From Pseudomonas alkylphenolica (GTDB taxonomy: Bacteria > Pseudomonadota > Gammaproteobacteria > Pseudomonadales > Pseudomonadaceae), in the NCBI RefSeq assembly GCF_004025535.1, contig NZ_QJRG01000048.1:188933-252932 (forward strand): a DNA stretch of 64,000 bases, written 5' to 3'. Below the pieces are notes generated by a model. It searched no databases. It was not told the DNA's origin and saw nothing but the letters and a program-made list of their open reading frames with translations. Positions 16,681-26,159 of the stretch are shown piece by piece. Each line of letters begins with the position of its first letter. The stretch's first letter is position 1. Made by a program: the position numbers and the translations under genes.

Positions 16681-17967
16681 GTGATCCAACACCTCAAGCA
16701 GGGTCAACCGCCTCACACCAAAGCCAGCAACCAGGCCCAGGTTCGCGCCACTGTCGAAACCATCCTTGCCGACATCGAGCAGCGCGGCGATGTTGCGGTT
16801 CGCGAGTATTCGGAAAAGTTCGACAACTGGACACCGCAGTCCATGCGCCTGAGCCAGGCGCAGATCGATGCCTGCATCGCCAGCCTGCCACGCCAAACCC
16901 TCGACGACATCCACTTTGCCCAGGCGCAGATCCGCCGTTTCGCCCAGGTACAGAAAGACTCGATGCACGACGTTGAAGTCGAGACCCTGCCCGGTGTGGT
17001 GCTCGGTCACCGCAATATCCCGGTCAACTCGGTGGGTTGCTACATCCCTGGCGGCAAGTACCCGCTGATCGCCAGTGCACACATGAGCGTGCTCACCGCC
17101 AAGGTCGCCGGGGTAAAACGTGTGATTGCCTGCGCGCCGCCGTTCGAAGGCCGTCCCTGCCCGGAAATCGTTGCTGCCATGCACCTGGCCGGTGCCGACG
17201 AGATCTATTGCCTTGGCGGCGTGCAGGCAGTAGCGGCGATGGCCCTGGGCACCCAGAGCATTGCCGCGGTCGACATGATCGTCGGGCCGGGCAACGCCTA
17301 TGTTGCCGAAGCCAAGCGCCAGCTCTATGGCCGCGTCGGCATCGACCTGTTTGCCGGCCCCACCGAAACCATGGTGATCTGTGACGATACGGTGGACGCC
17401 GAACTGGTGGCCGTCGACCTGCTCGGCCAGGCCGAGCACGGCCCCACCTCCCCGGCCTATTGCGTAACCACCAGCAAAACCATCGCCGAGCAGCTGCCCG
17501 CTGCCATCGAGCAGGTGCTCGCACGCCTGGACACCGCGCCGATCGCCAGCGTCGCCTGGCGTGACTTCGGTGAAATCTACCTGTGCGACACCGACGAAGA
17601 AGCCCTGGAGGTCGCTGAGCGCCTGTGCTCCGAACATGTGCAGGTGATGACCCGCGACCCGGACTGGTACCACGCGCGCATGACCCGCTACGGCGCGCTG
17701 TTCCTCGGCCACCGCACCAATGTCAGCTACGGCGACAAGGTCATCGGCACCAACCACACCCTGCCGACCATGGGCGCCGGCCGCTACACCGGTGGCCTGT
17801 GGGTGGGCAAGTTCATCAAGACCCACACCTACCAGCGCGTGCTGACTGACGCCGCCAGCGTGATGATCGGTCAGTACTGTTCACGGCTGTGCAGCTATGA
17901 GCATATGTCCGGGCACAAAGAGCAGGCGGATATCCGTGTGCGTCGCCTGCAACACCAGGAGGCCTGA
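16681..17967 (+). CDS. HisD-superfamily NAD-dependent alcohol dehydrogenase (not histidine biosynthesis)
   Basis: This 428-aa protein starts at GTG 16681, after AAAGGAGACTTACC. It has the histidinol-dehydrogenase fold (VPGGKYPLIASAHMSVLTAKVAGVKR, GPGNAYVAEAKRQLYG, DLFAGPTETMV). The metal and catalytic residues are kept in QAEHGPTS and CSEHVQVM. It sits with a LacI regulator, an MFS permease, a thioesterase and a sulfatase rather than in a his operon. The closest characterised catabolic paralogue type I recognise is sulfopropanediol 3-dehydrogenase (HpsN), which oxidises dihydroxypropanesulfonate in two steps to sulfolactate. A two-step oxidation of a primary alcohol to an acid is the most reasonable inference, and the substrate is unproven. 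Confidence 0.85.
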   Translation: MIQHLKQGQPPHTKASNQAQVRATVETILADIEQRGDVAVREYSEKFDNWTPQSMRLSQAQIDACIASLPRQTLDDIHFAQAQIRRFAQVQKDSMHDVEVETLPGVVLGHRNIPVNSVGCYIPGGKYPLIASAHMSVLTAKVAGVKRVIACAPPFEGRPCPEIVAAMHLAGADEIYCLGGVQAVAAMALGTQSIAAVDMIVGPGNAYVAEAKRQLYGRVGIDLFAGPTETMVICDDTVDAELVAVDLLGQAEHGPTSPAYCVTTSKTIAEQLPAAIEQVLARLDTAPIASVAWRDFGEIYLCDTDEEALEVAERLCSEHVQVMTRDPDWYHARMTRYGALFLGHRTNVSYGDKVIGTNHTLPTMGAGRYTGGLWVGKFIKTHTYQRVLTDAASVMIGQYCSRLCSYEHMSGHKEQADIRVRRLQHQEA

Positions 17968-17971
17968 AGCC

Positions 17972-18418
17972 ATGAGCAAACCTGTACCGCAAGAACGCAA
18001 TGCCTATCCGTACCTGCGCGAGATCACCACGCGCTGGATGGACAACGACGTCTACGGCCACGTCAACAACGTCATCTACTACAGCTGGTTCGACACCGTG
18101 GTCAACGGCTGGCTGCTGGACCGACAGCTGCTGGACTTCGAAAGCTGCCCGACCATCGGCCTGGTGGTCGACACCCACTGCAGCTATTTCTCGTCGATCG
18201 CCTTCCCTGACCTGGTGCGCGCCGGCCTTCGCGTTGCACACATCGGTACGTCCAGTGTGCGCTATGAGGTGGGGCTGTTCGCCAACGACAGCACCACCGC
18301 ATCGGCCCAAGGCTACTTCGTGCATGTGTACGTCGACCGTATCAGCCGCAGGCCCGTGCCGCTGCCGCCGGCCTTGCGCGATGCACTGGAGACACTCCAG
18401 ACAGTGTCACCGACCTGA
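17972..18418 (+). CDS. 4HBT-type hotdog-fold thioesterase
   Basis: This 148-aa protein starts at ATG 17972, only four bases after the HisD-like stop, with CAGGAGG inside the end of that gene. The 4-hydroxybenzoyl-CoA-thioesterase signature is seen in TTRWMDNDVYGHVNNVIYYSWFD, with the catalytic Asp ahead of YGHVNN. The single hotdog domain spans most of the protein. It probably releases CoA from a short or aromatic acyl-CoA and may act as a housekeeping valve for the beta-oxidation genes downstream. Its tight coupling to the dehydrogenase suggests a shared pathway. Confidence 0.88.
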   Translation: MSKPVPQERNAYPYLREITTRWMDNDVYGHVNNVIYYSWFDTVVNGWLLDRQLLDFESCPTIGLVVDTHCSYFSSIAFPDLVRAGLRVAHIGTSSVRYEVGLFANDSTTASAQGYFVHVYVDRISRRPVPLPPALRDALETLQTVSPT

Positions 18419-18479
18419 TACATACGCCCTGCCCCCGAGCCCCGGGCGCTTCATGCGTCCAGGGCCGGTTGCCCTGCAT

Positions 18480-18487
18480 AACAATAA
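18480..18487 (+). promoter_or_regulatory. Candidate Hfq/Crc motif before the first sulfatase gene
   Basis: AACAATAA is three bases upstream of the AAGGAG site of the gene at 18499. It matches AAYAAYAA and would block ribosome loading if Hfq/Crc binds. Confidence 0.48.
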
Positions 18488-18498
18488 AAAGGAGACGG

Positions 18499-20091
18499 AT
18501 GATGATCGAACGCCTGAAACGGGCCATGGCCCTCGCCTGCCTGGTGTTTCTCGCCCCCCTTAGCCATGCCCAGACCGCCAGGCCCAATATCCTTGTGATC
18601 TGGGGCGACGACATCGGCTGGCAGAATGTCAGCGCCTACGGCATGGGCACCATGGGTTACAGCACGCCGAACATCGACAGCATCGGCATGCAGGGCATCC
18701 GCTTTACCGACCACTATGCGCAACCCTCCTGCACTGCAGGCCGGGCTGCGTTCATCACCGGTCAGTACCCGATCCGCTCCGGCATGACCACTGTCGGCCA
18801 GCCGGGCGACAAACTCGGCCTGCAAGCCGCTTCGCCAAGCCTTGCCGAGGTGCTCAAAAGCGCCGGCTACAGCACCGGGCAGTTCGGCAAGAACCACCTC
18901 GGTGACAACAACCCCAACTTGCCGACGGTGCACGGTTTCGACGAGTTTTTCGGCAACCTGTACCACCTCAACACCGAAGAGCAGCAGGAATACACCGACT
19001 ACCAGAACTACGCCAAGGACTACCCCGGCGGCCCGCAGGCCTTTGCGAAGAAATTCCAGACCCGCGGCGTGTTGCACACTTACGCGACTGACAAGGACGA
19101 CACCACGGTCGACCCGCGCTTCGGCCCGGTCGGCAAGCAGACGATTGAAGACACCGGCCCGCTGACGATGAAGCGCATGGAAGACTTCGACGGCGCCGAA
19201 GTGATCCCCATGGCCCTGGACTTCATGCGCAAGGCGCACCAGCAGGACAAACCCTTCTTTGTCTGGCTCAACACCAGCCGCATGCACCTCTATACCCACC
19301 TCAACGAGCAATGGCGCCACGCCGCCGCGCAATACACCCACGAAGGCGATACCCAGGGCAGCGGCATGCTCCAGCATGACCATGACATCGGCCAGGTGCT
19401 GGCCTTCCTCAAGGACCAGGGACTGGATGACAACACCATCGTCTGGTACTCCACCGACAACGGTCCGGAGCACTCGTCGTGGCCGCATGGCGCCACCACG
19501 CCGTTTCGAGGCGAGAAAATGACCACTTACGAAGGCGGCGTGCGCGTGCCCTCGATGCTGCGCTGGCCCGGTGTGATCAAGCCGGGGCAGATCCTCAACG
19601 GTATCCAGGCGCACCAGGACATGTTCACCGCCCTGGCGGCCGCCGCCGGCGTGCCGGACGTTGCCGAGCGGATGAAAGCAGAAAAGAAACAGTACATCGA
19701 CGGCATCAACAACCTCGACTACTGGACCGGCAAATCGCCTGCGAGCAAACGCACCAGCATCCTCTACTACATCGAAAGCAAGTTGACCGCCGTGCGCATG
19801 GGCCCCTGGAAACTGCACTTCTCGACCAAGGAAGACTACTACGCGCAACTGGTGCCACGCTTTGCACCGCTGATGTTCAACCTGCGCAGCGACCCGTTCG
19901 AGAGCTACGACAGCAAGGATTCCTATGGCCAACTGATCCAGAAGTCCTCGTGGATTTCGGCGCCGATGGGCGAACTGATCGGCGCCCACCTCAAGACCCT
20001 GGCCGAGTACCCACCCGTGCAGCCGGCCAAGTCGTTCGACCGCTCCAACCTGGTGCAGGACTTTTTGCAGCAGCAGAAGAAAGCCCAGTAA
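18499..20091 (+). CDS. Type I (formylglycine) sulfatase, arylsulfatase A-like, exported
   Basis: This 530-aa protein starts at ATG 18499, after AAGGAGACGG. A signal peptide (RAMALACLVFLAPLSHAQ) indicates export. The metal-binding GDDIG is at residues 36-40. The maturation motif C-T-A-G-R starts at Cys78 and fits C-x-P/A-x-R, so Cys78 must become formylglycine. KNHLGD, STDNGP and RGEKMTTYEGG complete the active site. No formylglycine-generating enzyme is in the window, so it must be encoded elsewhere. It lies between the LacI-controlled genes and the beta-oxidation genes. A second, similar sulfatase is at 39424-40983. The expected reaction is periplasmic hydrolysis of an organic sulfate ester. 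Confidence 0.92.
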   Translation: MMIERLKRAMALACLVFLAPLSHAQTARPNILVIWGDDIGWQNVSAYGMGTMGYSTPNIDSIGMQGIRFTDHYAQPSCTAGRAAFITGQYPIRSGMTTVGQPGDKLGLQAASPSLAEVLKSAGYSTGQFGKNHLGDNNPNLPTVHGFDEFFGNLYHLNTEEQQEYTDYQNYAKDYPGGPQAFAKKFQTRGVLHTYATDKDDTTVDPRFGPVGKQTIEDTGPLTMKRMEDFDGAEVIPMALDFMRKAHQQDKPFFVWLNTSRMHLYTHLNEQWRHAAAQYTHEGDTQGSGMLQHDHDIGQVLAFLKDQGLDDNTIVWYSTDNGPEHSSWPHGATTPFRGEKMTTYEGGVRVPSMLRWPGVIKPGQILNGIQAHQDMFTALAAAAGVPDVAERMKAEKKQYIDGINNLDYWTGKSPASKRTSILYYIESKLTAVRMGPWKLHFSTKEDYYAQLVPRFAPLMFNLRSDPFESYDSKDSYGQLIQKSSWISAPMGELIGAHLKTLAEYPPVQPAKSFDRSNLVQDFLQQQKKAQ

Positions 20092-20095
20092 CGCG

Positions 20096-20116
20096 GCCCA
20101 CCCGACCGGGGTGGGC
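20096..20116 (+). terminator. Hairpin after the first sulfatase gene
   Basis: GCCCACCC-GACCG-GGGTGGGC is a perfect 8-bp stem five bases after the sulfatase stop codon. There is no T run, so read-through into the acyl-CoA dehydrogenase genes is possible. Confidence 0.5.
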
Positions 20117-20186
20117 GTCCGGGCGTGTGCAATCTGTTGAACTCTTGCTCACAGCGTTCCCAGACCAACACCCTTCAGGAGTTTTC

Positions 20187-20228
20187 ATGAGCCACAACAA
20201 CATCGGGCCAGGATCCAGCCATGAGTGA
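20187..20228 (+). CDS. 13-codon leader mini-ORF overlapping the first acyl-CoA dehydrogenase start
   Basis: ATG at 20187 follows a good AGGAG (spacer TTTTC) and encodes MSHNNIGPGSSHE. It stops at TGA 20226-20228, inside the second and third codons of the acyl-CoA dehydrogenase that starts at 20221. This ribosome-binding site is stronger than the AGGA before 20221, so ribosomes finishing the leader could reinitiate. It may be a translational-coupling device or a relic start. No homology is claimed. Confidence 0.35.
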   Translation: MSHNNIGPGSSHE

Positions 20229-22017
20229 ATACCACGCGCCGCTGCGCGACATGCAGTTCGTGCTCAACGAGTTGGGCCACTTTGATCAGGTCAGGTCACT
20301 GCCTGGCTGCACGCACCTGGACGCCGACCTGGTCGACGCCATTCTCGGTGAAGCCGGCAAGTTCGCCCACGGTGTCCTGTCGCCGCTGAACATCCCGGGC
20401 GACCGCGAGGGTGCGCGCTGGTGCGACGGCGAAGTGACCACCAGCCCGGGCTGGCGCGAGGCTTACCAGCGTTTTATCGACGGCGGCTGGAATGCGCTGT
20501 CCTGCGACCCGGAGTTCGACGGCCAGGGCCTGCCACGGGTGGTCTCGGCACTGGTGGAAGAGATGTGGAACGGCGCCAACCTGGCGTTCGGCCTGTGCCC
20601 GATGCTCACCCGCGGTGCCATCGAGGCCATCGAGCTGCGCGGTTCGGCCTATCTCAAAGAAACCTACCTGGCGAAGATGATCAGCGGTCAATGGACCGGC
20701 ACCATGAACCTCACCGAACCCCAGGCAGGTTCGGACCTGGCCGCGGTGCGCACCCGTGCGGAGCCGGTGGGTGACGGCACTTTCCGTATCAAGGGCCAGA
20801 AGATCTTCATCACCTATGGCGAGCATGACCTCACCGAAAACATCGTCCACCTGGTACTGGCCCGCACGCCGGGCGCACCTGCCGGGGTAAAAGGCATCTC
20901 GCTGTTCGTCGTGCCGAAGTTCCTGGTGCAGGCCGATGGCAGCCTCGGTACGCGCAACGATGTGCGCTGCGCGTCCATCGAGCACAAGCTGGGCATCCAT
21001 GGCAGCCCGACGGCGGTGCTGGCCTTTGGTGACCGCGAAGGCGCCGTGGGCTGGTTGGTGGGTGAAGAGAATCGCGGGCTGGAATACATGTTCATCATGA
21101 TGAACGCCGCCCGTTTCAGCGTCGGCGTTGAAGGCGTGGGGCTGAGCGAGCGCGCCTACCAACGGGCACGCAGCTATGCCCGCGAGCGTATCCAGGGCAG
21201 CGAGATCGGCGCAGCAGACCGCAGTAATGTAGCCATCATCCGCCACCCCGATGTGCGGCGCATGCTGCTGTCGATGAAAGCGCGCACCGAGGCCATGCGT
21301 GCCCTGGCCTGTGAAGTGGCGGCGGCCATGGACTGTGCCGAGCGCCACCCGGACCCGGCGCAGCGTCAGGCATCACAAGCGCTGGTCGATCTGATGATCC
21401 CGGTGGTCAAGGGCTGGAGCACGGAGAACGCCGTGGACATTGCCTCGCTGGGCATCCAGATCCATGGCGGCATGGGCTTTATCGAAGAAACCGGGGCGGC
21501 CCAACACCTGCGCGATGCGCGCATCACCACCCTGTACGAAGGCACCACGGGTATCCAGGCCGCGGACCTGATCGGTCGCAAGATTGCCCGTGACGGCGGC
21601 GCGGCCATCGGCCAGTTGACCAGGCATATCCACCGGGTGATGGAAGAACTGGCCTGGACCGACGATCCGCAACTGCAGACCAACGCCAGCGCGCTGGCCC
21701 AGGCGCTGGTAGCGCTGAACGCCAGCGTCGAATTCATCGTCAGCCAGTTCGCCACGCAACCGGCCCGAGTGGCAGCGGGTGCCGTGCCGTTCCTCGAGTT
21801 GCTCGGCATCGTTGCCGGAGGCTGGCAAATGGCCCGCTCGGCACTGGTTGCCCAGCGCCAGCTCAAGGCCGGCAGCAGCGACCAGGACTTCTATCGCGGC
21901 AAGTTGCTTACGGCCAGATTCTACGCCGACCAGCTGTTGCCGCAGGTAGAAAGCCTGTCGCGCGTCGTGGTTCAAGGCGCCGATGCCGTGCTGCAAATGG
22001 ACGACCGGCAGTTCTGA
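20221..22017 (+). CDS. Acyl-CoA dehydrogenase, about 600-residue type
   Basis: This 598-aa protein is longer than standard 380-residue acyl-CoA dehydrogenases and has the C-terminal extension of the DmdC/AidB-like long group. Visible motifs are the FAD and substrate segment GTMNLTEPQAGSDLAAVRT, KGQKIFITYGEHD and the C-terminal-domain IQIHGGMGFIEE with TTLYEGTTGIQA. The Glu in LYEGTTG is a candidate catalytic base. It is followed 133 bases later by a paralogue of the same length, then a FadB-type enzyme and an SDR, so it should perform alpha,beta-desaturation of a long or bulky acyl-CoA. ETF at 11467-13157 is the natural electron acceptor. Confidence 0.9.
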   Translation: MSEYHAPLRDMQFVLNELGHFDQVRSLPGCTHLDADLVDAILGEAGKFAHGVLSPLNIPGDREGARWCDGEVTTSPGWREAYQRFIDGGWNALSCDPEFDGQGLPRVVSALVEEMWNGANLAFGLCPMLTRGAIEAIELRGSAYLKETYLAKMISGQWTGTMNLTEPQAGSDLAAVRTRAEPVGDGTFRIKGQKIFITYGEHDLTENIVHLVLARTPGAPAGVKGISLFVVPKFLVQADGSLGTRNDVRCASIEHKLGIHGSPTAVLAFGDREGAVGWLVGEENRGLEYMFIMMNAARFSVGVEGVGLSERAYQRARSYARERIQGSEIGAADRSNVAIIRHPDVRRMLLSMKARTEAMRALACEVAAAMDCAERHPDPAQRQASQALVDLMIPVVKGWSTENAVDIASLGIQIHGGMGFIEETGAAQHLRDARITTLYEGTTGIQAADLIGRKIARDGGAAIGQLTRHIHRVMEELAWTDDPQLQTNASALAQALVALNASVEFIVSQFATQPARVAAGAVPFLELLGIVAGGWQMARSALVAQRQLKAGSSDQDFYRGKLLTARFYADQLLPQVESLSRVVVQGADAVLQMDDRQF

Positions 22018-22048
22018 CCACCGGGCACGTCCGTCGTGCCTTCTGGCC

Positions 22049-22065
22049 CCACCCCTAAGGGGTGG
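22049..22065 (+). other. Intercistronic hairpin between the acyl-CoA dehydrogenase genes
   Basis: CCACCCCT-A-AGGGGTGG is a perfect inverted repeat in the 133-base gap. There is no T run. It could set the relative level of the two dehydrogenases by RNA processing. Nothing else was noticed in the gap. Confidence 0.4.
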
Positions 22066-22150
22066 CGCGCCAGGCCCGGCAATGGACTCTACTACTGCCG
22101 ATCACAATCCGCTGGCCACCCGTGCGCCAGACCCTGTGCGAGAGACCACC

Positions 22151-23953
22151 ATGACCGATGCCCTGCTCAATGAACGCGAACTGAGCTTCCAGCTCTATGA
22201 ACTGCTCGACACCGAAGCGCTGCTGCAACGTCCGCGCTATGCCGAGCACGACCGCGCCGTCTTCGATGCCACCCTGGAAACCGCCCGTGGCATCGCCGCC
22301 GAATATTTTGCCCCGCACAACCACAAAGGCGATGCCCAGGAGCCGACCTTCGACGGTGAAAAGGTCAACCTGATCCCCGAGACCAAAGCCGCCTGGGATG
22401 CCTTTGCACAAGCCGGCTTCCTCGCCGCGCACCATGATGCCGAGGACGGTGGCCTGCAACTGCCGGAAGTCATCCTGCGTGCCAGCATGGCCTACTTCAA
22501 TGCCGCCAACATCGCCACGGTGGCCTACTCGTTCCTGACCATCGGCGCCGCCAACCTGGTCAAGAGTTTTGCCAGCGACGCCCTGCGCGAACGCTTTCTA
22601 CCGCCGATGCTCGATGGCCGTTTCAGCGGCACCATGGCCCTGACCGAGCCCGGCCAGGGCTCGGCCCTGGGCGACCTGCGCACCCTCGCCCGCCCGGCTG
22701 ACGATGGCAGCTACCGCTTGTTCGGGCAGAAGATGTTCATTTCCGGTGGCGACCATGAACTGACCGACAACATCGTGCACATGGTGCTGGCCCGTATCGA
22801 AGGCGCACCTGCCGGTACCCGTGGCATCTCGCTGTTTCTGGTGCCCAAGTTCCTGACTGACAGCGACGGTCGCCGCAGCGCACGCAACGACGTCGCCCTG
22901 GCCGGCCTGCTGCACAAGCTCGGCTACCGCAACACCACTTCGACGGTGCTGAACTTCGGTGAGCAGCAAGGCGCTGTCGGCTACCTGGTGGGAGAGGCCA
23001 ACAAGGGCCTTTCGTACATGTTCCAGATGATGAACGAGGCGCGCATCGGCGTGGCCCTGGGCGCCTCGTCGTTGGCCTACCAGAGTTTCATTCACGCCCT
23101 GGACTATGCCCGCGAACGCCCTCAGGGCCGCTTGCCTGGCGCCAAGGACCCGTTGTCGGCGCAAGTGCGCATCGTCGAACACGCCGATGTGCGGCGCATG
23201 TTGCTGCAACAGAAAACCTACGCCGAAGGCAGCCTTGCGCTGTGCCTGTATGCCAGCAGCCTCTACGAAGACGCCCATACCGCGCCAGAGCAGCAGGCCC
23301 GTACCGATGCCGGCGAACTGCTTGACCTGTTGATCCCGATGGTCAAGTCCTACCCCTCGAAATACGGAGTGATCGCCTCGGACATCGGCGTGCAGGTGCT
23401 GGGCGGCTCCGGCTATATCCGCGAATACCCGCTGGAGCAGTATTACCGGGACAACCGCCTGAACCCCATCCATGAGGGTACCGAAGGTATTCACGGCCTG
23501 GACCTGCTCGGGCGCAAGCTGCAGCAGAACGGTGGTTCCGGTTACCGTCTGTTCTGCGAGCAGGTGCGCCGCACGCTCAGCCAGGCCGGGCGCGACGACC
23601 GCTGCGCCGCCCTGGGCTATCTGCTCGGTGGCGCGCTGGACCGCTTGCAGGATGTCACTGAAAGCCTGCTGGCCCAGGTGGCCGCCGATGCCAACCGCGG
23701 CCTGTCCAACGCCACGCCGTACCTGGACCTGTTCGGCCGCGTACTGGTGGGCTGGCTGTGGCTGCGCATGGCACTGGTCGCCAGCCGCGCCCTGAGCAAC
23801 GGCGCGGCCAACAGCGAGGCCGACTTCTACAACGGCAAGCTGCACGCGGCGCGCTACTACATGGATTGGGAGCTGGCCGGCATCGACGCCCAGGCGCGCC
23901 TGCTCGCCAGCGCCAACCGCGCCAGCGCCGACATGCAGGACCAATGGTTCTGA
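22151..23953 (+). CDS. Acyl-CoA dehydrogenase, about 600-residue type (second copy)
   Basis: This 600-aa protein starts at ATG 22151, which fits the homologous N-terminus (MTDALLNERELSFQLYELLD). A longer in-frame extension runs back into the preceding gene and was rejected. Motifs are GTMALTEPGQGSALGDLRT, FGQKMFISGGDHELTDN, VQVLGGSGYIREYPLEQYYRDNRL and HEGTEGIHGLD, where the Glu is a candidate base. It is a diverged paralogue of the enzyme at 20221, and the two may form a heteromer or act on different chain stages. The FadB-type gene starts 34 bases later. Confidence 0.9.
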   Translation: MTDALLNERELSFQLYELLDTEALLQRPRYAEHDRAVFDATLETARGIAAEYFAPHNHKGDAQEPTFDGEKVNLIPETKAAWDAFAQAGFLAAHHDAEDGGLQLPEVILRASMAYFNAANIATVAYSFLTIGAANLVKSFASDALRERFLPPMLDGRFSGTMALTEPGQGSALGDLRTLARPADDGSYRLFGQKMFISGGDHELTDNIVHMVLARIEGAPAGTRGISLFLVPKFLTDSDGRRSARNDVALAGLLHKLGYRNTTSTVLNFGEQQGAVGYLVGEANKGLSYMFQMMNEARIGVALGASSLAYQSFIHALDYARERPQGRLPGAKDPLSAQVRIVEHADVRRMLLQQKTYAEGSLALCLYASSLYEDAHTAPEQQARTDAGELLDLLIPMVKSYPSKYGVIASDIGVQVLGGSGYIREYPLEQYYRDNRLNPIHEGTEGIHGLDLLGRKLQQNGGSGYRLFCEQVRRTLSQAGRDDRCAALGYLLGGALDRLQDVTESLLAQVAADANRGLSNATPYLDLFGRVLVGWLWLRMALVASRALSNGAANSEADFYNGKLHAARYYMDWELAGIDAQARLLASANRASADMQDQWF

Positions 23954-23987
23954 GACCCTCATCATCAGTGCTCTACAAGGAGTCACC

Positions 23988-26099
23988 ATGCATTCCCTGA
24001 TCACCTATCAGGTGGACGACAGCCTGGCCCTGATTGGCCTCGCCCGCCCACCGGTCAATGCCCTCGGCCAGCCGCTCCGCGCCGCCCTGCTTGAAGCCTG
24101 CGAACTCGCCAATGGCGACCCTTCGGTACGTGCCATCGTCATCCATGGCGCCAACGGCCTGTTCTGCGCCGGTGCCGACATCACCGAGTTCGGCAGCCCG
24201 GCGTCGTTTGCCGCACCCGACCTGCCCGGCCTGCTGCTACGCCTGACGCGCCTGGACAAGCCGGTGATCGCCGCCATCGGCAAACTGGCGCTGGGCGGTG
24301 GCCTGGAACTGGCACTCGCCTGTGGCTACCGCATCGGTGAGACGAACACCCGCGTCGGCCTGCCGGAAATCAACCTCGGTTTGCTCCCTGGTGCCGGCGG
24401 CACCCAGCGCCTGCCACGGCTGATCGGTGTGGCCGCTGCCCTGGACATGATGATCAGCGGCGCCCAGGTTGCGGCAGATCGCGCCCTGGCGCTGGGCATT
24501 CTCGACCGTCTCGCGGCCAGCCCCGAGCAGTTGCTGGCCAGCGCCTGCGACTATGCCCGCGAGTTGATTGCCAGCGCAGCCCCGGTGCGCCCAGCCGAGC
24601 CTTTTGCCGAACCTGCCAAAGACCTGGAAGCCGACTTTTTCGAGCGCTACTGCGTAGAGCAGGAGCCGCGCTGGAAAACCCGCCTGGCGCCACGCCTGGT
24701 GTTCTCGGCGGTACAGGCCGCCTGCCTGCTGCCACTGGAGCAAGGCCTGGCCCGCGAGCTGGCGCTGTTCAAGCAGGCGGAAGCCTCGCGCCAGTCCGAA
24801 GCCTTGCGCCATGTATTCTTCGCCGAACGTGAAGCCGGCAAGGTGCCCGGTATCGAAGCCAGCACCGCGCTGCGCCCGATCGCCAAGGTCGCCGTCATCG
24901 GTGCCGGCACCATGGGTGGCGGTATTGCCATGAACTTTGCCAATGCCGGTATCCCGGTAACCCTGCTGGAGCGCCAGGGCGATGCCCTTGACCGTGGCCT
25001 GGTGCACATCCGCCAGACCTACGCCATCAGCGTCAAACGCGGCAAATTGACTGATACCCAGCTGGAACAGCGCATGGCGCTGCTCAGCGGCACCCTCGAC
25101 TATGCCGACCTGGCCGATGCCGATCTGGTGATCGAAGCGGTGTTCGAGCAGCTGGCGATCAAGCAGGACGTGTTCCGCCAGCTTGACCGGGTGTGCAAGC
25201 CGGGCGCGATCCTCGCCACCAACACCTCATCGCTGGATGTCGACCAGATCGCCGCTGTTACCGCGCGCCCGCAGGATGTCATCGGCCTGCACTTCTTCAG
25301 CCCGGCCAACGTCATGCGCCTGCTGGAAGTGGTCAACGCCCGGGAAACGGCGCCTGAGGTGTTGGCGACCACACTGAAGATGGGCCGCACCATCGGCAAG
25401 ATCCCGGTGGTCTCCGGTGTGTGCTTCGGTTTTATCGGCAACCGCATGCTCGAACCCTATGCCCGCGAAGCGCACCGCCTGGTGCTCGAAGGCGCGACTC
25501 CGGCACAGGTCGACGACGTGCTCACCGGCCTCGACCTGAACATGGGCGTGTTCACCATGCTCGACCTGGCGGGCGTCGACGTGAACTTCCTCGTACGTGA
25601 CGCCAACCGCGCCGCCATCGCCCACGATGACAGCTACTGCCGTCTCGGTGACGAGCTGTACAGCCTGGGCCGTTACGGGCAGAAGACCGGCCGCGGCTTC
25701 TATCAGTACGAAGGGCGTCAGCGCCATAACGACTATGAAGTCGTTGCCCTGGCCGAGCGCCTGGCCGGCGAGTTGCACATTCCGCGTCGCCCGGTAGACG
25801 ACAAGGAAATCCACGACCGCTGCCTGTTCATGCTGATCAACGAAGGCATCCAGCTGCTTGATGAAGGCATTGCCCTGCGCGCCAGCGACATCGACCTGGT
25901 GTGGATCAACGGCTACGGGTTCCCGGCCCACCTGGGCGGCCCGATGCACTATGCCGAGCAGATTGGCCTGGACCGGGTACTGGCCGGCATCCGCTACTTC
26001 CGCCAGACCCTCGGTGACTACGGCCAGATGTGGTTCACCCCGGCGCCGCTGCTCGAGCGCCTGGTGGCCGCGGGCAAGACCACTGTCGAACGTATCTGA
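23988..26099 (+). CDS. Bifunctional enoyl-CoA hydratase/3-hydroxyacyl-CoA dehydrogenase (FadB/FadJ type)
   Basis: This 703-aa protein has an N-terminal crotonase domain (residues about 1-180). The oxyanion segments are FCAGADITEF and GGGLELALACGYR, and the catalytic region is GLPEINLGLLPGAGGTQRLPR. A Rossmann NAD-binding domain follows (VAVIGAGTMGGGIAMNFANAG at about residues 301-321), then the HAD C-terminal domains (NRMLEPYAREAHRL, KTGRGFYQYEG). The architecture is that of peroxisomal L-bifunctional enzyme and FadJ. It performs hydration and NAD-dependent oxidation, steps two and three of beta-oxidation. The thiolase needed for step four is not in the window. Confidence 0.93.
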   Translation: MHSLITYQVDDSLALIGLARPPVNALGQPLRAALLEACELANGDPSVRAIVIHGANGLFCAGADITEFGSPASFAAPDLPGLLLRLTRLDKPVIAAIGKLALGGGLELALACGYRIGETNTRVGLPEINLGLLPGAGGTQRLPRLIGVAAALDMMISGAQVAADRALALGILDRLAASPEQLLASACDYARELIASAAPVRPAEPFAEPAKDLEADFFERYCVEQEPRWKTRLAPRLVFSAVQAACLLPLEQGLARELALFKQAEASRQSEALRHVFFAEREAGKVPGIEASTALRPIAKVAVIGAGTMGGGIAMNFANAGIPVTLLERQGDALDRGLVHIRQTYAISVKRGKLTDTQLEQRMALLSGTLDYADLADADLVIEAVFEQLAIKQDVFRQLDRVCKPGAILATNTSSLDVDQIAAVTARPQDVIGLHFFSPANVMRLLEVVNARETAPEVLATTLKMGRTIGKIPVVSGVCFGFIGNRMLEPYAREAHRLVLEGATPAQVDDVLTGLDLNMGVFTMLDLAGVDVNFLVRDANRAAIAHDDSYCRLGDELYSLGRYGQKTGRGFYQYEGRQRHNDYEVVALAERLAGELHIPRRPVDDKEIHDRCLFMLINEGIQLLDEGIALRASDIDLVWINGYGFPAHLGGPMHYAEQIGLDRVLAGIRYFRQTLGDYGQMWFTPAPLLERLVAAGKTTVERI

Positions 26100-26159
26100 C
26101 GAACCCGGCCTGCAGCGCCCTACAGCGCTGCGGGCCCACTGGACACCAGGAGCAGAACC

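Noticed and set aside
16594..17826. A 410-codon minus-strand frame opposite the HisD-like gene
   Set aside because: It is an antisense shadow with no family features. The HisD-superfamily gene on the plus strand explains the region.
16681..17967. Histidinol dehydrogenase of histidine biosynthesis
   Set aside because: No other his gene is nearby, and the gene lies among a LacI regulator, permease, thioesterase and sulfatase. A catabolic HisD paralogue is more likely.
18451..19989. A 512-codon minus-strand frame opposite the first sulfatase
   Set aside because: It is the antisense shadow of a sulfatase with complete active-site motifs, has low-complexity Val/Gly/Ala-rich composition and shows no domain.
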